Source of the DNA: Amoebidium appalachense | Lineage: Eukaryota > Ichthyosporea | Assembly: GCA_963693365.1 (NCBI GenBank) | Contig: CAVNZM010000006.1 | Location: 3,596,001 to 3,660,000, forward strand | Direction: 5' to 3' | DNA length: 64,000 bases | Shown: piece after piece, positions 41,032-62,050 of the stretch | Numbering within the stretch: the first letter of the stretch is position 1 | Layout: each line of letters begins with the position of its first letter | Program-made: the position numbers and the translations under genes | The notes under the pieces: model-generated | What the model saw: the letters and a program-made list of their open reading frames with translations, nothing else | The model's database searches: none | What the model was told of the DNA's origin: nothing

Positions 41032-41726
41032 GTTGTCCTACCTCACAGGTGCCCACACACTCTGGGAAAGCAAAAAAAATGAAAATTTTGCCCCTGCTTA
41101 TTATCGTGTCCACTTTTATTTCGTTCTGGTGGCAACAAGGCACATATTAGAAGGATAGAAAGGGCCGTTATGCACCAGGTGTGAACCAAACTTATACCCC
41201 GGCTTTGGGTCACAGTGTTGTGTGTGCTTATAATGATGGGTGAGTGAATGGGTGAGTGCCTTGCGTATGGGCTGACAAGTGAATGATGTCGTTAAAGTGT
41301 AGTTGTGCCGCGTAGCTACGCTACCCAGCTCGAAGAGGGGGATAAAATAAGCACACAAGTACACTCACGCACACGCGCACACACCGCCCGCAGCCTAGCT
41401 AGTTAGCTGTGACGGTGCAACTTGTATGTGGATGCTTGTAGGCTTCTGACACCGTCACCAGATACTACAAAAATCCCGCCAAAAATGTTTTGTATAAAGA
41501 CAACGCATGTATCACGTTTTACTTTTTTATACCCCAGAAGTATCAATAAATCACTTTATTGTGCATACATGCGTCTCTATACCAAGCGCAAACACACTGA
41601 CTGAGGTCGACCGTTTCACAGCTCACTGAAACCATGAACTGAAAACATCTGTGAAAAAGCTGCATTATAACTCTTTTTCATTATTATCTCTTTCTTTTTA
41701 ACATTAAGCACATCTAGACACTCAAC
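41032..41726. promoter_or_regulatory. Bidirectional promoter region of two tRNA-modification genes
   Basis: The 695 bp between the divergent ATGs (41031 minus, 41727 plus) is unique sequence without homopolymer or dinucleotide tracts, unlike almost all other non-coding DNA here. A pyrimidine-rich stretch (about 41670-41700) precedes the plus-strand ATG. No TATA box or other element is called with confidence. Promoter function is inferred from position. Confidence 0.55.
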
Positions 41727-50101
<8,375 letters not shown>

Positions 50102-50237
50102 ATGGCTCTTTTTCTCCCGACCCTTGTATTTTGTTTATCTTAACCAGTTTTTTTTTTTTTTTTTTTTTTTTTTTAGTTTTTTTTTAGTTTTTTTTTTTTG
50201 GCCCGGGGAGGGGGGGGGGGGGGGGGGGGGTTGTTTT

Positions 50238-50828
50238 TTTAGCCCCAGACGGGGTTTTTCGAATGTTGGAACTTCATCAGTAGTTATTAAATCCGACTAT
50301 AGTGCGAAGGGTTTCCTGACCACACTTTCCTGTGCACGTCATTGTAGGTCCTGAGACACACATGCACGCGCACAGACACACTGTGACACACACACGCACA
50401 CAGCACACACAGTTGTACGAACGATCCATGCACAAGAGGTAGGCAGATGTGATCCACGGACCTATAGCTATACAGCACAACCACATATTTGTATGAGTAG
50501 GCCGCGACAACAAGAACCTGTAGTGTACATGATTATGGCCTATGTGAAAGTTCTGCTTATAGATGCTGTGTAAGCAAATAAAAATGGTGTGGTGTATGGA
50601 ACCCATACCTTCTAATGCAGCCATGGGCTTTTTTTTTTTCCCGACCGTTTTCTGTTTTGTATTTTCTCTCTCTCCTAGGGCTTCCCCCCCCCCCCCCTCC
50701 CCCTTTTTTTTTTTTTCCGGGAAGACTTCCTTGCTTCCTTCCTTTTTTTTTCCCCCTTTTTTTCGCTTTAATTTTAAGGGAGGGTGTGTGTGTGTGTGTG
50801 TGCGCACGCGCGCGCGCGTGTGTGTGTG

Positions 50829-50860
<32 letters not shown>

Positions 50861-51240
50861 CACAGCATGTGTGTGTATTTGCGTTGGTGTGTGTGCATGT
50901 GTGCGTGTGTGTGTGTGGGGGGGGGGGGGGGGGGGGGGGGGGAGGATCGTGGCCATGGATGCATAGTCGCCGGGCACATGCACTCCCAGGACTTGCATCT
51001 AGTAATGATGCTCTTTTTGGTTCGAGGTGCAGTAAGTACCGGCCGTCGCTGGGGCGAGTATTTACATATGTGCCAGAATTCAGCTCCACATTCAGAGATC
51101 AATGCATGCCATGCTTATTATCTCATGCATATGAACGTCGGAGCACGTGGGATGGCGAGAAAGTTGCCTTGTTGCACGAGGTGGGGTATTTAAGGCAGGC
51201 AGTGAAAGAGTTAACACGACAGAATGAGATTCTTGCTTAA
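50238..51240 (+). CDS. Possible two-exon ORF with C-terminal coiled coil
   Basis: An exon ending at 50347 ([20 protein letters not shown], donor TGTAG|GTCCTG) joins in phase 2 to an exon 51033-51240 (acceptor GAGGTGCAG). The second reads [17 protein letters not shown] and ends [18 protein letters not shown] then a TAA stop. The last 25 residues have heptad-like leucine/valine spacing. No in-frame ATG was found upstream and the first-exon acceptor (TTTTTTTAG near 50238) is a guess. No family recognised. It could be an unrelated open frame; support is phase agreement and non-repeat composition. Confidence 0.3.
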
Positions 51241-52027
51241 GGCTTTGCAGTAGAAGGAGGAGAATGTCGGTGATGTGCCCAATGCTGCTTAGTGTGACTT
51301 TTATTTGTAACGGAGAGTGTTAAGATTTAATGTGTTGCTTGCTCTTTTAGATATAATGATTTCTGTCGATGTATTGATTAGATGGCATTCATATCGCTGT
51401 TTTTTTTTTTTCCACCTTTTTTTTTGGTGAGAAGAATCTGAAGTGAGCATCAATGTCTCATCGGGTGGGCCAGAATTTAGGTTTTTAAAAAATAAAATAA
51501 AAAATTATATGTAGAGTGAAACTTCCGTCGTTTGCTCTTTTAGGGTGAGACGACTTTGAGTGTTTATCTTCGAGTGGAATAGCTTATTAATGAGCAACAA
51601 AGACTATCTATGAGTAATATGTTCAGCTGTGACAAGCACGGAAATATTACTCAATAGTGAAATAGCTCCACTAATTGAAATCAAGTCGATGATAAATGCA
51701 ATTTCTTCCTGACCCAGTGGCGCCCTTAGATCTAATCAGGTTTCGAGTGCTCAACCACATCAGCAGAATCGAGTGGGCCCGAGCAGAATTATTCGGCAAC
51801 AAACAGAATCATTTTGCAAAAGGAATGATTGTTCAGCAAAAGCAAAATTAATAATGCAAAAGCAGATTTTAGCATGTATCATTCTTGCCGAACAGAATAT
51901 ATGTATGCTTGGGTTTAGGTCCCCCCCCCCTCCCCCCCCTCCCCCGGGGCCACACTCCACCCACCCACCACCACCACCACCACCACCACTCCTCACTCTG
52001 TTTGGAGCGGACCGAGTCCCATGTCAC

Positions 52028-52058
<31 letters not shown>

Positions 52059-52149
52059 GTCCCCACCACCCCCTCCCCTCCTCCCCACCTCTCCGCCCTC
52101 CTCCTCTCTGGCCCTCCGACCCCCCCACCCCCCCCCACCCACCCCCCCC

Positions 52150-52180
<31 letters not shown>

Positions 52181-53471
52181 CATCATTTCACAACCCCTTC
52201 CACCCCTCCCCCTCCCCCAACCCATCTCAACGTGTGTACATGTGCTCGGCAAACGACCAATCTACAGCCGCTGGGAGTTGGGTTAGCTGGTAGGAAGAAG
52301 CCGACACGTGGTTTTGCAGCATGGGGCATGCACACATGCACATGTACTACAATGCAACATCTTTCAGTGTCATGTGTTTGTTTTATATATTGTCATTGCG
52401 GACAATATATATACCATACAATCACAACAGTAGGTTTACAGAATAATGCAAATCTCACATGTACAAGATCTCTGGAAATGCGAAGAAAGCAAGGATCCAA
52501 TCGGACAATGTTTTGCAATGTTTGACACAGCACCTAAAACCAATACACCTGGGTTAAACGGAAATTACAGGTTATGTCGCAGGGGGAAAAAGGAGTGAGG
52601 GGGGATGCAAGGAGGAGGAGGGGGATGGGGGGAGAGAGGGAGGGGGGGAAGGGGGTGGAGGAGGGGCAAGGAGGAGGAGGATGGGAAGGGGGGTTGGGGG
52701 AGGGGGGAGGATGGGAGGATGTACAGTATGGATGCGAGGGTGGGAAACGGTGGTGGGTGGGTGTGGGGGTGGGGGAAGGGGGGGGGGGGGGGGGGGGGAG
52801 GGGAGGAGAGAAAGTGAAACAGTATATAACACATGTATACGTAGGAAGGAGAAACTGAACAGGCTTCAGCAATTTCTCAACTAGTAGTTCAAAGTAAATA
52901 ACTACGCGTCAAATGAGGCTTGATATAACTCGCATCATTTGAATGAGAGGGGGGGGGAGGATATCTGGAATCCAAAAAATGGAAGGGAGTGAACACCACA
53001 CCCCTTATTTAATTGATCATTCATATAAATGTCCACAGGCCAGGTTACATGCCTGCATCCGAACAAAAGCCAAAAACAAAAAGCCAAAAGATGAATACTA
53101 CCAACTCCATTCTAAAACCCTTTTTTTCTTTTTTGTCATTCTCAGTAATGCTACGAGAGATTGGCACACGTACAGTTCTCTACCAGCATAAAATATCTAA
53201 ATATCAGTTACAAAATGAAAAATACGCCACTAAATCATTAGGGAAAAAAAGGTGGAAAGGGGAACATGGCAATAATATCCCACAAGACAAAACCAAGCCC
53301 TAAGCGGCTAAGCCCACACAGGGAAAAAAAAAAGATACGTTCCTATTCTTGCATGTATTTTGTAATCCATGCTAAACCCACTCGCGTCGCCCCAAATCTG
53401 TCAACAACCATTTCAATCTCAACTTTCCGGCACCCTCACACAAAGCATCATGTAAATGGGCTAGAAATGAA
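51241..53471. other. Intergenic region, no gene recognised
   Basis: 51,241-51,900 is unique AT-richer DNA. 51,920-52,230 holds C-rich and (CCA)n tracts. A short inverted repeat (TATATTGTC / GACAATATA) lies at about 52,386-52,410. 52,575-52,805 is G-rich. No exon is supported. Confidence 0.5.
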
Positions 53472-54197
53472 CTACATGTATGCGCGCGGTGACAAAATAG
53501 CCGGGCGCATGAGAGCCAATCTCACCGAATTCCTGTGCGTAAAACCCCAACATATCTTGTCCAAATCCTGTGGCGACATTTCCGATTTTCTGGCCAGCGC
53601 ATGTTTCAAAATCAGCCCCTGAAAGGCCTCCGCCTCGATTCCCAACTGGAAAAACACCCACGAAACATCCGCAAGCTGGGTCCCGGTCATAGTGTGCAGT
53701 TTACTGGATAGGTATACCTGACACAGCTGGTGCACCTGCTTCTTTGACACCCCCACTCCTGCGTACTGTTTCGCTGCCTGTTCGACAAACTCAGTGGTAA
53801 TTCGCTCCGGAAGTGGGTCGGCTATTTTGTGCGTGACGGGGAACATGGCTGCAAGCGTCACTTTCAACTCCTGTTTGAAAAAAGTGGGCAATTTAGTACA
53901 TGCTTCTAGGTAGCAAGATGAACAATTACAATATATAATATAAACACACACACACGTGTGCGCACACACACGCACACACGCGCACACCCACACAGACACA
54001 CACACATGCGCGCGCGCACACACACAAATCTATATGATCTAGAGCTTTAAACAAGGAGGTAAAAGATGTGCGGCCAACCGATTTTCTCCTTGGCGTCATA
54101 GGGAAACCAAGGCAGCATGAAAAAAGAGGGAGGTAAAAGACGCGAAACAAAGCAACTCTTGGGTGTAATGGTGCCATATACGTCTGTGTGTGTGTGT

Positions 54198-54233
<36 letters not shown>

Positions 54234-55260
54234 ATAAGTCGATCCTGCTGCAAAGGCTTATGTAACCTGCCTGTGTGCCTGTGTGTGTTGACTTCTATTG
54301 TCTCACCTCAGGGGGAACTAAAAGCCACCACATGTACAAACAGTATACCATGTGTGTACACACAATTTCCATGCACCAGCTAAAAGTATACACACACATT
54401 GCACACACCACTAAAAACACTGTGGTCACAGCATATGTCATTATGAGCATTATGCAACATCGCATGAACCGAAAGGAATAGCCACATATTAGACACACAC
54501 CTCAGAATAATACATACTTCACGTCAGCAACGATACCAAAGCTGGTGACGGCTTCAGAGGCAACAAAACACGTGTACTGTGCAAAAGCGCTAGGCTAACT
54601 CTCGTTACTGACCAAAGAGTACACCGGAGAAGGGATACACACGGAGGGATGGGGGGAGAAGGAGGGGCCGGGAAGGGGGAAGAGGGAGGGGGGGGGGGGG
54701 GGGTAAGGACAGACAAGCAACACACACAGGTGCTCATCCCTTCCCTGACTGCCGACACATACAAGCACACGGGCACGAGCAGGCACAAGCACAAGCACAT
54801 GCAAGTGTGAGCACGTGCCAAAGTGCTTAGGTGCATGGGCGTAAGAACAGTTGTGCTTTCGCGCACAAAGTGCAGGCACACACGTGAAACAGCCAGCACA
54901 AACACACCATCCTACATACAAGGTTGCACGTGGAAACAAACGGGATATGTAAGCAGGCTCTTCAAACACACTTAGCAACATATGCACGAGGTGTAACACA
55001 CAGCAGACAACACACATATATGAAGAAATATACCTTAGCCACTGCGAGCACAAGGCACACACAAGCACAGTACACATGCACACAACCGCAAGCACACAAG
55101 CACTCGCGTACTCGCACACAGAACAGCTGGTACGAACGGACAACACAAAACATGCACAAAACGTACACACGCTTGGCCTCAGGACAGACAAGCACAGTCA
55201 CGGGGACACAAGCACACAGGCACACAAGCAAACACACGAGCATAAGTCACACACGACCCG

Positions 55261-55337
<77 letters not shown>

Positions 55338-55564
55338 CACGCACACGCACGCACGCACGCCCGCCCGCCCGCCCGCAAACATGTAAATACCTGCAGATCT
55401 CTCTCTCTCTTCTTCTCAGGCGGCTCCTCAAACAGTTCGTGCATAACACCGGGCACCACCCTGTTTTTATAGCTGCTATTCTGCCGCGCAAGGACATTCA
55501 GAGGTGCATGTACAGCTGGTCTGGCGCACAAGCGGGCCCCCAGCTGTGCGCACGCAGACAACAT
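53472..55564 (-). CDS. Small mitochondrial protein, function unknown
   Basis: Two exons: 55564-55391 (ATG to CTGCAG|GTATTT) and 53870-53472 (acceptor TTCAAACAG), phase 0, 190 aa. The N-terminus MLSACAQLGARLCARPAV is Arg/Ala/Leu-rich without acids, typical of a mitochondrial presequence. A charged segment (EEPPEKKRERD) follows, then an all-helical part with two loosely similar stretches: LADVSWVFFQLGI and LDKICWGFTHRN. Such patterns recall the helical repeats of FASTK/RAP or octotricopeptide organellar RNA-binding proteins, but similarity is weak and I cannot assign a family. It is divergent from the NBR1-like gene, with about 1 kb between starts. Exon structure is well supported by phase. Confidence 0.65.
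55261..55346. repeat. (AC)n microsatellite in the single intron of the mitochondrial gene
   Basis: In sense (GT)n, close to the 5' splice site at 55390. Confidence 0.95.
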
Positions 55565-56560
55565 TGTTCAAAGACTCTTTTTTCGTAACCAATGTAATAA
55601 GAGATTCGGCTGCGAAAGGTGGTGAGTGCTCGACTTTCAAGAATTCACGAAACGCTAGGTTAAAGGCACTCCCACGTTCGTTCCCTTGCCGCGCCACGGC
55701 ACGCAAGATGTGGACTAAAAACAGCAAGCAGCTCTCCGTTTCTCTCTAAAGCCTTTTTCTTTCACAATCCCAAGGTAACAAATATAAGGAGACAGTCTAT
55801 GTGGCACTTTAGTTTTCGACTTTCGACAGAGCGAGAAACGAAAAGAATCCGGGAATGGGAGCGCCGATTAAATGACTTGCTCAGTTGAATGCTGGCAGTA
55901 TTCAAGAGCCTCATTATGGAGGAGGGCAAATAATGTTTCCTGTGTAGCCTGCTCAGCTGCAACAAGCACGATGGATTGATTCAAGATTATGTTGATATCC
56001 AAGGGGTGATAATCAAAGCAAGCGCTGTTTTCTGCTGCCTATTTATTTATGCTATCTCAGTAGGCTTATATTGTCAGAACATGTATTTTTTTTTTTTTTT
56101 TGCATAAGCCTAGAAGAAAGCAGTACTGTAATTGGGGATCGCGACACTACACTCAAACAATTTGCCCATCTCTGTGAGCCAGTGCTTGAGAGGGGTGTGA
56201 TATTCATAAGTTGAGGTTATCTAAAAGACTGATCTTTTATCTACACAAAACCTTTTTTACTGACATTAAATAATATTAAGGCAATATTATAAGCATTATA
56301 TATCGCGTTATTGCCAATTTATTTGCCAAAAAAACCCTTTATGACCTACTACCTCAAATAAGTATTTGCCTTGCTCCTGTAGCTAGCTGTGATTGGATCT
56401 TACCGACCTACGTAATAACCCTGCCTCAAGTGCCGGTGTGAAGACTTCGAAGACTTGTCACTTGTGTTCACTGAAGACCTCAGAGCTCAAAAAAGGGTCA
56501 TTTGGAGAGGTTTGTGCCAAATTGTGTAGTTGTCAAAGCGATGTTGGTGGGAGTGGTAGA
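55565..56560. promoter_or_regulatory. Divergent promoter region
   Basis: About 1 kb of unique sequence between two outward-facing start codons, free of G/C homopolymers apart from one T tract near 56,083-56,101. Promoter role inferred from position only. Confidence 0.45.
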
Positions 56561-58360
56561 ATGGCATCTATCGTGTTCCTCGCGTTTGTGGAGGATGTAT
56601 GGACGCCAGTCGAAGTAGCGGAAAAGTCTTGGCATGCTCTTTCAGAAAAGGTAAGGGAGGGGAGTTGCCTGTTTTCATTACCTTGTTGGGTATACTTGTT
56701 TGTTCTGTCACGTTCACATTCTTGTGTGCAGAGTTTGGCGGTATATTCTTCTAACTTAACACTATATGGTTAGCTTGGTGGCTTTATTCAGTCCTGTCAT
56801 GCACTTATATGGTGTACATGTTTGTCTCCTAGCTGGTAGGGCCGGTTACCCGGGTATGTGGTTGCTTATCATGGTATAAGTTTTTGCTGGTTCTTCACTT
56901 TCGGAGTAGTGCTTGAGCTGAGCTTACTCCCATTGGTTAACGTGGCTTAATCTTCGGATGGAAGAGTAACGCCTGTAGAGTTTGTGTAGCCATTTCCATG
57001 TGTTCCTTCTCGAACCTGTATGGCGTCGTCTGTTGGTAAGCTAGCATGTTCGTCGTCTGTTTGTAAACTAGAATGTAGGACTTACAAGTCTAACAGCTGT
57101 TTACTGCAGCTGCAGACCATAACTGCCGTTCGGCCTCTGAAGGTTTACTATTGCGATGGAGAAGAAGACTTTGTCCGGGTCTCGTCAGAATGTGAGTTTT
57201 GCTACCCTTCCCAGTGTATTGCTGCTTCTGCATTTTATTATCGTTCGGAACACTTTTTTTGGAGTCTGTGCTCTGACGCAATGTCTAGCTCAAGACCTGG
57301 TGCTGCCATCTTTCTGGTCTGTTTTATTGTTCATGAAACTCTTTTTCGTATTCAAAACCTTGTTGGGCGTATATGTACCAGGGTCTGTGGTAGGTGGGGA
57401 ACACATGGGGGAAGGGGGAGGGGGGGGGGGGGGGGGGGGGGATTTAACAGGTAACAGAGGGGCGGGAGGGGGGGGGGGGGGGGGAGGGGTGGCTATTGCC
57501 GCCGACGCGTGCCGTAGACGGGAAGAGACTATGTGGTAGCAAGGAAGCAAATAGCCTCGATCAAAGCCGACCTTCAGTTTTAGCGAGCTGCTATTGGTCA
57601 GTTTGATTCGCGGCTATTTACTTTCTTGCCACCCCATAGCGACTGTATGGAGGTTCGAATCTTGCTATATACGTGCATGTGTGTTGACGTGTGTCCATGG
57701 ACGTGTTTTTTGTTCTGCCACTGAGCATATGCACGGGAGGTTGTGAAGTGGTGTGTGTGGGGAGCTCGTTTCTCTCGGGCTTCCTCTTGTAAGTGCGTGT
57801 ATACACAGGGGTGCTTGTTGCAACCCCCTTTGCCATGCCTGAGGATTCTAGCCTTATCAGCCCCAATCCTCTGCTCCTTTTCCTGGGGTTTTCCCGACGT
57901 CATTTTTGTCCTTGGTTTCCTCCCTTAAACCCCCCCCCCCCCCCCGCCTTCCCCCCCCCCCCCCCCCTGAGGATGGGCTCTGCTTATGACGCATACTGTG
58001 CACTTGGCTGATGTTGCATACTTGAATGTTTGCCTTTGCATGTGTCCTGCACCATGCTTCTCGTCGTGTATGCGTACTTCGTACCGTGTTCCGCATTCAA
58101 ACCCCCCCCCCTACCCCCCTCCCCCCTTCCCCCCTTGCTCGTTTTTACGGTGGGCCATGCAGCTGAACTCGAAGATGCGCTGAATGAAACGACCACCCGT
58201 CACGGTGTGAGCACCCTCCTCCTCGTTGTCAACAGTAAGCAGCCGGAGCGCCCCTGGGACTGGAGCCGATATGGCAGTAACTGCGCTACTGCCATTGGCA
58301 TGATATCCCCCCCCCCCCTCCCCCCCCCCCCCCTCCCCCTCCAAACACTCACACTCACAC

Positions 58361-58409
<49 letters not shown>

Positions 58410-60344
58410 CTGGTGCTCTTTGGGTTCGTTCTTTCCCGTCGTTTATTGTACCCGCTTTCCACGGCTTCATGTGCTTTAACCCCTCCCCCCCCCCCCCCCC
58501 CTTCCCCCCCCCGGGGCAAAGGGGGGTTTTTTTGAGGGGGGGTTTTGGGGGGGGGTATAGCATTCTTGGCAATTGGAAGGCTATGTTAGAATCCACGGGG
58601 TAGGATCTTACCGTCCGGTCCTTGAAAGAAATGTGTCTGCTTTTTATCTTTATCTTTTTTCCTTTCATTTCTCTTTTTTCTTCCCCCTCCTCCCCCCCCC
58701 CCTATATATGGAGGAGTGAAGGGGGGGGGGGGGGGGGGGGGGGGGGAGGAAGGGGAGAGGGGCAAGCATATGGATGTATGGCTCTGACTCCAGGTTCTAG
58801 ACTTGTGATTGTATCTGCTAGGGATTCACCATTGAATGTCATCACGCTGACACCTCTCAAAGAAGATGCAAACAAACTTATTTGTGACACACTCACACAT
58901 GGATAGGCGTGCGCGCACACGCACACGCGGATGCACATGCATGCACTCAGGTATCCTAACGCACACATACACCACGCATGCACACACACGAATAAGAAAA
59001 CTGCACCACGAATACTCCCCCTCCCCTCCTCCCCCCCCCCTCCTCCGCCCTCCCCCCCCTCCCCCCCCCCCCCCCCCAAACACACACACACATGCACACT
59101 CACACTTCCTCTCACATGCACACACACAGAGAGGAGGCGGCGGCGGGGAATATCGCCCAACGGCCCGATGCCCCCCTACCGTTGCGTCAGTTGCTGCAGT
59201 CGTTTCTCCACCTTCTACTGGTGCACATCCTGCCCAGGCTATGTCGTGTGTGAGGGGTGCACGTGGCATGAATCATACACACATCCGGAGACACACGTGA
59301 TGGAGTCCTCCTCTACCCCCGCCACACAGCATTGGTTCGGCGGAGAGCAGAGGTGGTCTTCTCTGCACGGCAGCAACAACTTGAACAGTGGCAACAGTGG
59401 CACTTCTTTCTTGATGGAGTTGGAAAGGGTGAGTGATGGTTGTGTGGCTGGATGGAGTGAAGTGTGTGTTGGGTCCTTGTTCTCTCTTTGTGTGGTTTCA
59501 AGGAGGTGGACATGTTTTCTAAACAACCTCCCCCTCCCCCCTTCCCCCCCCCCTCTCCCCCGTCTATCTTTCCCCCTTCCCCACCACCTCCCCCCCCCCC
59601 CCCCCCCTTCCGTCCTCCCCCCCACACACACTCCGCCCTTTTTCTCCTGCAAAAAAACAAAAGAATGAGAAGGGATGGATAAAAGAAAGGAAGAGAACAG
59701 TATATCCGGATTCCCCTGAACGCTTTCTTTGTGTTTATGCTTGGTGCACATACACTCTTTGTGTTTATGCTTGGTGCACATACACTAAATTTATGAAACC
59801 GTGCCTCCTTTCGCGCTGTGTGGTTTGCAAATGTACGATCTGTTACTGTTTTGTGACCGTGTTGCAACTGGCAAGGATTGGTACACACGAATGCATGCCC
59901 ACGAGTTTTTAATTCATCTGGTTGTATGGCACTGAACTTTAGTTCGGTGGGTTGCCCCCTTTTCATGCTGTCTTTATGATGATGGGCTTTGTTCAAGTGT
60001 CTGTTGTGTTGACATTTCTTTTCATTTTTTTTTTGGTGACGTTTTGTGCTTCTCCTCTTGATGTCTCCACTTCCATAATCCAACTCACTGATCCATACCT
60101 ACCCCCCCCCCCCCCCCCCCTTTCCTCGTTCCCTCCCACTCCCCTCCTCCCCCCCCCCCCCCCCCCCTTCCGCACCGAGAATTGGCTGTACTTATTATGC
60201 ATACTCTTTGTGTGTGGTCTTTCTTGCGTAACTTGCATGTCGTCGGGAATGTGTACTCTGTATTTCTGAACACATTATTGCCCCCTCCCCTTCTCCGTCC
60301 CCCTCCCACTTGCACTCCCACTTGCACCTTCGCTTCCTCCTTCC

Positions 60345-60393
<49 letters not shown>

Positions 60394-60976
60394 AAAAAAC
60401 CTCCCACCGCCCATGCTCTGTGTGCTTTTCACGCTGCATTATGTTGCCCATTATGAATGTGTGCCTCGTACTCTATAATGTATCCTAAACCCCTCCATCC
60501 CCACCCGCCTCCTCACTCCCAACCCCACCGTCCCCCCCCCCCCCTGCGCGCACACACACACACACACAAATCACAGGCGGACCCACCCCAGCCACCCACG
60601 CCTTCACCTTTTGGTTCTTCATTCGTCAGCAAGCGCAAGTTCCGCGCCACCGCCAGCCCCAACCAAGTCGTCACAGCCACGTGGTGTGTGCGCAATTCTG
60701 GGCCCAAGGCCTGGCCCGCTCTTGTGCATCTTGGCCTCAAGAGTGCAACGTTGATGGTTACACCGTTCCACACAGACGGCGGGGTGGGTGTAGGTGAGGT
60801 GGTGAAGTTTTCCGCTCTGGCAATGGCTCCCCCGACAGAGGGTGTTTACACGGCGTGAGTATACCTTTAAAACCCTCCCTGTCACTCCCTCCTTCCCCGT
60901 CTCCCCCCTCCCCCCACCTCACCCCCCACATCCCCCCTCGATCTTCCCGTTACTTGCTCGCACTTAGCCTATATTC

Positions 60977-61011
<35 letters not shown>

Positions 61012-61622
61012 TCTCTCCCCCCCCCCCCCAACCTCCCCTCTGCCTGCTGCTCGTTGCTCTCACTTAACCCCTGCCTGGTTCGTGGTTGGCTTCGACTTCG
61101 TTTACATCACGCAGTTGTGTTGTTTTTGTTAGCTCTCTTCCCCTTCCCCTCCCCCCCCCCCCCCCCCCCCCCCTCCCCTCCCCCCCCCTCGCCCCCGCCT
61201 GGGCAGCTTCCCTCTCCCTTGTCAAACATTACCATCAACATACCATCATGTTGTGCATGTTTGGCTGATACGGTCACGACACTGAAGTTTTGGCAAAGTG
61301 GTTTACCCCCTACACCCCCCCCCAAAATACACTCCCTCCTTGTCGCACTCCTAACCCTTCCCCTCTCCTTTTCTCCATACACATAGCCTGTCTAGATCAC
61401 GGGCATGTTTTGGCCAACACATCATCATTCTGTCCACTGGTTTATTCTCCCCGTCTCCCCCTGTTTTTTCTCTTTACTTTCACATCATCCCCATTTTGAG
61501 AAGAGAAGATCGAAACCAAAAAGAACGTCAGATATAGAAACAACTAGACAACTGGAATGGTCAATGTATTGGCCTATAGAAATCCGTTCCCCCGCCCCCC
61601 CTTTTTTTTCCGTGAAAAACGA

Positions 61623-61660
<38 letters not shown>

Positions 61661-62050
61661 ACGGTCTACACGGTGACTCCCCTCTTTCTTGTAGTTCGGC
61701 TGCCCGATGCGTGCATGTTTCCACCCTGACCGTGTGTGTGGTGCAGGGAGTGGGTGGTTGTTGCTGACGGTATCGAGGCTGAGGGGTGTGAGGATCTGTG
61801 TGGGCCCCTACGCATGGAGATTCACGTCAAATCTGACCACACGTATGTTACCCCCTTCCCCCCCCCCCCCCTCACCCAACCACCCCTCTCCCTTCTTTCC
61901 CTTCTTTCCCTTGGGTGGCGTTGATGACTTGTCCACAGAGGATGGGGTTTTACGTTGCATGCTTTGAAGCGTCTGCTGCCTGTTGCAAATCCGCACTGTA
62001 TCCACACCATGTTATGCGGCATGGAGTGTACTTCCTGCGACCGAGTTTGA
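56561..62050 (+). CDS. NBR1: NBR1-like autophagy receptor (PB1-ZZ-FW)
   Basis: Exons 56561-56650, 57116-57191 (or from 57110), 58163-58234, 59130-59428, 60577-60854, 61747-61842 and, tentatively, 61939-62050 agree in phase; about 340 aa. The PB1 domain spans the first three exons: a beta/helix start (MASIVFLAFVED), then LKVYYCDGEEDFVRV, then SELEDALNETT, the acidic OPCA-type half of PB1. A ZZ-type zinc finger (about 95-140) has YRCVSC, FYWCTSC, YVVCEGC and a HPETH pair. The FW domain (about 195-305) carries ATWCVRNSGPKAWPALVHLG, GVYTAEWVVVADG and LRMEIHV. NBR1 proteins link cargo to autophagosomes through PB1 oligomerisation, with LIR and UBA segments. I see no UBA domain or clear LIR here. 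The last exon is uncertain: an alternative in-phase terminal exon lies at 62351-62476. Confidence 0.82.
57968..58101 (-). repeat. Dispersed G-tract-associated repeat, copy 15 (subfamily B)
   Basis: Full-length copy in the opposite orientation, by eye almost identical to copies 4 and 8. In this reading it ends CGCATTCAA followed by C-rich sequence. Lies in an intron of the NBR1-like gene, 61 bp before exon 3. Confidence 0.9.
60175..60282 (-). repeat. Dispersed G-tract-associated repeat, copy 16 (divergent)
   Basis: TTATTATGCATACTCTTTGT and GTGTACTC are preserved. The body is followed by C-rich sequence, then C(n), then A(17), the best example of a body-Cn-An layout. Confidence 0.65.
60413..60486 (-). 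repeat. Dispersed G-tract-associated repeat, copy 17 (partial)
   Basis: Contains CCTCGTACTCTATAATG, the complement of the CATTATAGAGTACGAGG start, followed by C-rich sequence and (CA)n. Confidence 0.6.

Noticed and set aside
54047-54253. Open minus-strand segment as a middle exon of the mitochondrial gene
   Set aside because: Exons 1 and 2 already join in phase 0, and no clear acceptor or conserved residues support inclusion.
58235-58308. Read-through of NBR1-like exon 3 beyond the GTAAGC donor
   Set aside because: The frame stays open and looks protein-like, but the donor at 58235 gives exact phase agreement with the zinc-finger exon and ends PB1 at the expected place.
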